From Nocardia seriolae NBRC 15557 (GTDB lineage Bacteria > Actinomycetota > Actinomycetes > Mycobacteriales > Mycobacteriaceae), in contig NZ_BJWY01000058.1 in the NCBI RefSeq assembly GCF_007990715.1, positions 1 through 42,294 of the forward strand: a DNA stretch of 42,294 nt, given 5' to 3'. Both the position numbers and the translations under genes were made by a program. Within the stretch, counting starts at the first letter, position 1; the number at the start of each line of letters is the position of its first letter. Shown here piece by piece: positions 40,147 through 42,294 of this stretch. The notes below the pieces were generated by a model. The model did not search any database. It saw nothing but the letters and a program-made list of their open reading frames with translations, and had not been told where the DNA came from.

Positions 40147-42290
40147 GCACTCCCGTAATCGATTCCGCGCCCGACGCGGAGGTGAAGCCCAAGAAGAAGG
40201 GCGTCTCCGGCGGGCTGTTCGACCCCAAGCAGATGGTCAAGTCCCTGCCGGACGCGCTGAAGAAGCTCGACCCGCGCAGCCTGTGGCGCAATCCGGTGAT
40301 GCTGATCGTCGAGATCGGCGCGGTGTGGACCACCGTCCTGGCCATCGCCAAGCCGAGCTTCTTCGCCTGGGCGATCGTCGTATGGCTGTGGCTGACGGTC
40401 ATTTTCGCCAACCTGGCCGAGGCCGTGGCCGAGGGCCGCGGCAAGGCGCAGGCCGACACGTTGCGAAAGGCCAAGACCGACACCGTCGCTCGTCGGCTGG
40501 TGGACTGGTCCCCGGGCGCGCGGGTGGTCGAGGAGAAGGTGGCGGCCCCGGAGCTTCAGCGCGGCGACTTCGTCGTGGTCGAGGCCGGACAGGTCATTCC
40601 TGGCGACGGCGATGTCGTGGAAGGCATTGCCTCGGTGGACGAATCGGCCATCACCGGTGAATCCGCCCCCGTCATCCGCGAATCCGGCGGTGACCGTTCG
40701 GCCGTGACCGGCGGCACCACGGTGCTGTCCGACCGCATCGTCGTCAAGATCACCCAGGAGCCGGGCGGCTCGTTCATCGACAAGATGATCGCGCTCGTCG
40801 AGGGCGCGTCGCGGCAGAAGACGCCGAACGAGATCGCGCTGAACATCCTGCTGGCCGCGCTCACCATCATCTTCGTGTTCGCGGTGGCGACCTTGCAGCC
40901 GGCGGCCATCTTCTCCAAGGCCGACAACCCTGGCGTGCCGGACAATCTGGCCCTGGACGGCGATGGCGTCACCGGCATCGTGCTGGTCTCGCTGCTGGTC
41001 TGCCTGATCCCGACCACCATCGGCGCGCTGCTGTCGGCCATCGGCATCGCCGGTATGGACCGCCTGGTGCAGCGCAATGTGCTGGCCATGTCCGGTCGTG
41101 CCGTGGAGGCCGCGGGCGACGTGAACACCCTGCTGCTGGACAAGACCGGCACCATCACCCTGGGCAACCGCCAGGCCGCGGACTTCGTGCCGATGCCGGG
41201 CATCACCGCCGACGAATTGGCCGACGCCGCACAGCTTTCCAGCCTCGCGGACGAGACCCCCGAGGGCCGCTCCATCGTGGTGTACGCCAAGCAGGCGTAC
41301 AACAAGCGCGAGCGCACCCCGGGCGAGCTCACCGGCGCGACCTGGGTGGAATTCACCGCCCAGACCCGCATGTCGGGCGTGGACCTGCACGACGGGCATC
41401 AGCTGCGCAAGGGCGCGGCCTCCGCCGTCACCGAATGGGTGCGCGGCAACGGCGGCGAGGTGCCGACCGAGGTCGGCGTCGCGGTCGACGGCATCTCCGC
41501 CTCCGGCGGCACCCCGCTGGTGGTGGCGGAGATCAACAAGGGCACCGCCAAGCTGCTCGGCGTCATCCACCTCAAGGACGTCGTCAAGCAGGGCATGCGG
41601 GAACGCTTCGACGAGATGCGCCGCATGGGCATCCGCACCGTCATGATCACCGGCGACAATCCGTTGACCGCCAAGGCCATTGCCGACGAGGCGGGCGTGG
41701 ACGACTTCCTCGCCGAGGCGACTCCCGAGGACAAGCTCGCGCTCATCAAGAAGGAGCAGGCCGGTGGCCGCATGGTCGCCATGACCGGTGACGGCACCAA
41801 TGACGCGCCCGCGCTCGCGCAGGCCGACGTGGGTGTCGCCATGAACACCGGCACCTCCGCCGCCAAAGAGGCGGGCAATATGGTGGACCTGGATTCCGAC
41901 CCGACCAAGCTGATCGAGATCGTCGAGATCGGCAAGCAGTTGCTGATCACCCGCGGTGCGCTCACCACGTTCTCGATCGCCAACGACATCGCCAAGTACT
42001 TCGCGATCATTCCCGCGCTGTTCGTGTCGATCTTCCCGGGCCTGGATCTGCTGAACATCATGCGGCTGCACTCGCCGCAGTCGGCGATCCTGTCGGCGGT
42101 CATCTTCAACGCCATCATCATCGTGGCGCTGATCCCGCTGTCGCTGCGCGGCGTGAACTACCGGCCGTCGAGCGCGTCGAAACTGTTGAGCCGCAATCTC
42201 TACATCTACGGCCTCGGCGGCATCGTCGCGCCGTTCATCGGGATCAAGCTCATCGACCTTGTCATTCAATTCTTCCCGGGGATGTCCTAA
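40143..42290 (+). CDS. kdpB: Potassium-transporting ATPase, ATP-binding subunit KdpB
   Basis: A complete 715-residue P-type ATPase. It has the actuator motif SAITGESAPVIRE, the phosphorylation site DKTGTITLGN (Asp 333), the nucleotide-domain region KGAASAVTEWV, and the hinge motif TGDGTNDAPALAQADVGVAM. A charged N-terminal extension of about 40 residues (AEVKPKKKGVSGG) precedes the first helix. The stop at 42288-42290 is four bases from the window edge; kdpC is expected next. Confidence 0.96.
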   Translation: MSTPVIDSAPDAEVKPKKKGVSGGLFDPKQMVKSLPDALKKLDPRSLWRNPVMLIVEIGAVWTTVLAIAKPSFFAWAIVVWLWLTVIFANLAEAVAEGRGKAQADTLRKAKTDTVARRLVDWSPGARVVEEKVAAPELQRGDFVVVEAGQVIPGDGDVVEGIASVDESAITGESAPVIRESGGDRSAVTGGTTVLSDRIVVKITQEPGGSFIDKMIALVEGASRQKTPNEIALNILLAALTIIFVFAVATLQPAAIFSKADNPGVPDNLALDGDGVTGIVLVSLLVCLIPTTIGALLSAIGIAGMDRLVQRNVLAMSGRAVEAAGDVNTLLLDKTGTITLGNRQAADFVPMPGITADELADAAQLSSLADETPEGRSIVVYAKQAYNKRERTPGELTGATWVEFTAQTRMSGVDLHDGHQLRKGAASAVTEWVRGNGGEVPTEVGVAVDGISASGGTPLVVAEINKGTAKLLGVIHLKDVVKQGMRERFDEMRRMGIRTVMITGDNPLTAKAIADEAGVDDFLAEATPEDKLALIKKEQAGGRMVAMTGDGTNDAPALAQADVGVAMNTGTSAAKEAGNMVDLDSDPTKLIEIVEIGKQLLITRGALTTFSIANDIAKYFAIIPALFVSIFPGLDLLNIMRLHSPQSAILSAVIFNAIIIVALIPLSLRGVNYRPSSASKLLSRNLYIYGLGGIVAPFIGIKLIDLVIQFFPGMS

Positions 42291-42294
42291 TACT

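Noticed and set aside
39726..42269. An 847-residue minus-strand frame opposite kdpA and kdpB
   Set aside because: Asp/His/Arg-rich shadow typical of antisense frames in high-GC genes.

Overview
The window comes from the chromosome of a high-GC actinobacterium of the Mycobacteriales, most likely Nocardia or a close relative. The evidence is a PrpR/RamB-type regulator, a methylcitrate cluster, SepIVA, a Zn-ribbon L32 and a block (pyc, rsmD, coaD, gtrA-like, sepIVA, DUF177, rpmF, rnc, mutM) that broadly follows the order known from Mycobacterium tuberculosis. The genus is an inference.

Region 1 (1-4850) is an accessory island with many broken genes and lower GC in places. It holds a protein resembling spirochaete flagellar sheath protein FlaA (184-696), an IS5-family element with TA target duplication (886-1771), a SUKH immunity gene next to a frameshifted deaminase-type polymorphic toxin (1832-3718), a YbaB/EbfC-like gene that has lost its stop, and a tightly packed set of atypical tRNA genes on the minus strand (His, two Glu, a Ser-like one; 4295-4629).

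Region 2 (4847-7016) is a minus-strand operon of three Roadblock/LC7 proteins and one winged-helix-like protein, resembling a conservon without its kinase and GTPase. Region 3 (7252-14339) is propionate metabolism: prpR (minus), a DUF445 gene ruined by an internal deletion, an IclR-type regulator, and prpD-prpB-prpC with a small antisense DUF1737 gene between prpD and prpB. Region 4 (14363-16950) is B12-independent methionine synthase metE behind a cobalamin riboswitch.

Region 5 (17389-28075) is the core block: pyruvate carboxylase, rsmD, coaD, a DUF559-like protein, a GtrA-like membrane protein, sepIVA, DUF177-rpmF-rnc-mutM and a dihydrofolate-reductase-like protein. Region 6 (28072-32204, minus) is HAD phosphatase, OsmC, acylphosphatase, then a triad of a single-pass DUF1190-like protein, a glutathionylspermidine-synthase-like ATP-grasp ligase and DUF350, the same three families found in enterobacterial yjfM-yjfC-yjfL.

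Region 7 (32250-42290) begins with a cytochrome P450 remnant, then the Kdp potassium system: kdpE and kdpD plus a new 50-residue membrane ORF on minus; a receptor-type Ser/Thr kinase on plus; then a 27-residue membrane ORF, kdpF, kdpA and kdpB on plus. A near-identical 18-bp motif containing 11-bp-spaced direct repeats lies upstream of both the kinase and the kdpF operon and is the best candidate for the KdpE operator. kdpC should lie just outside the window.
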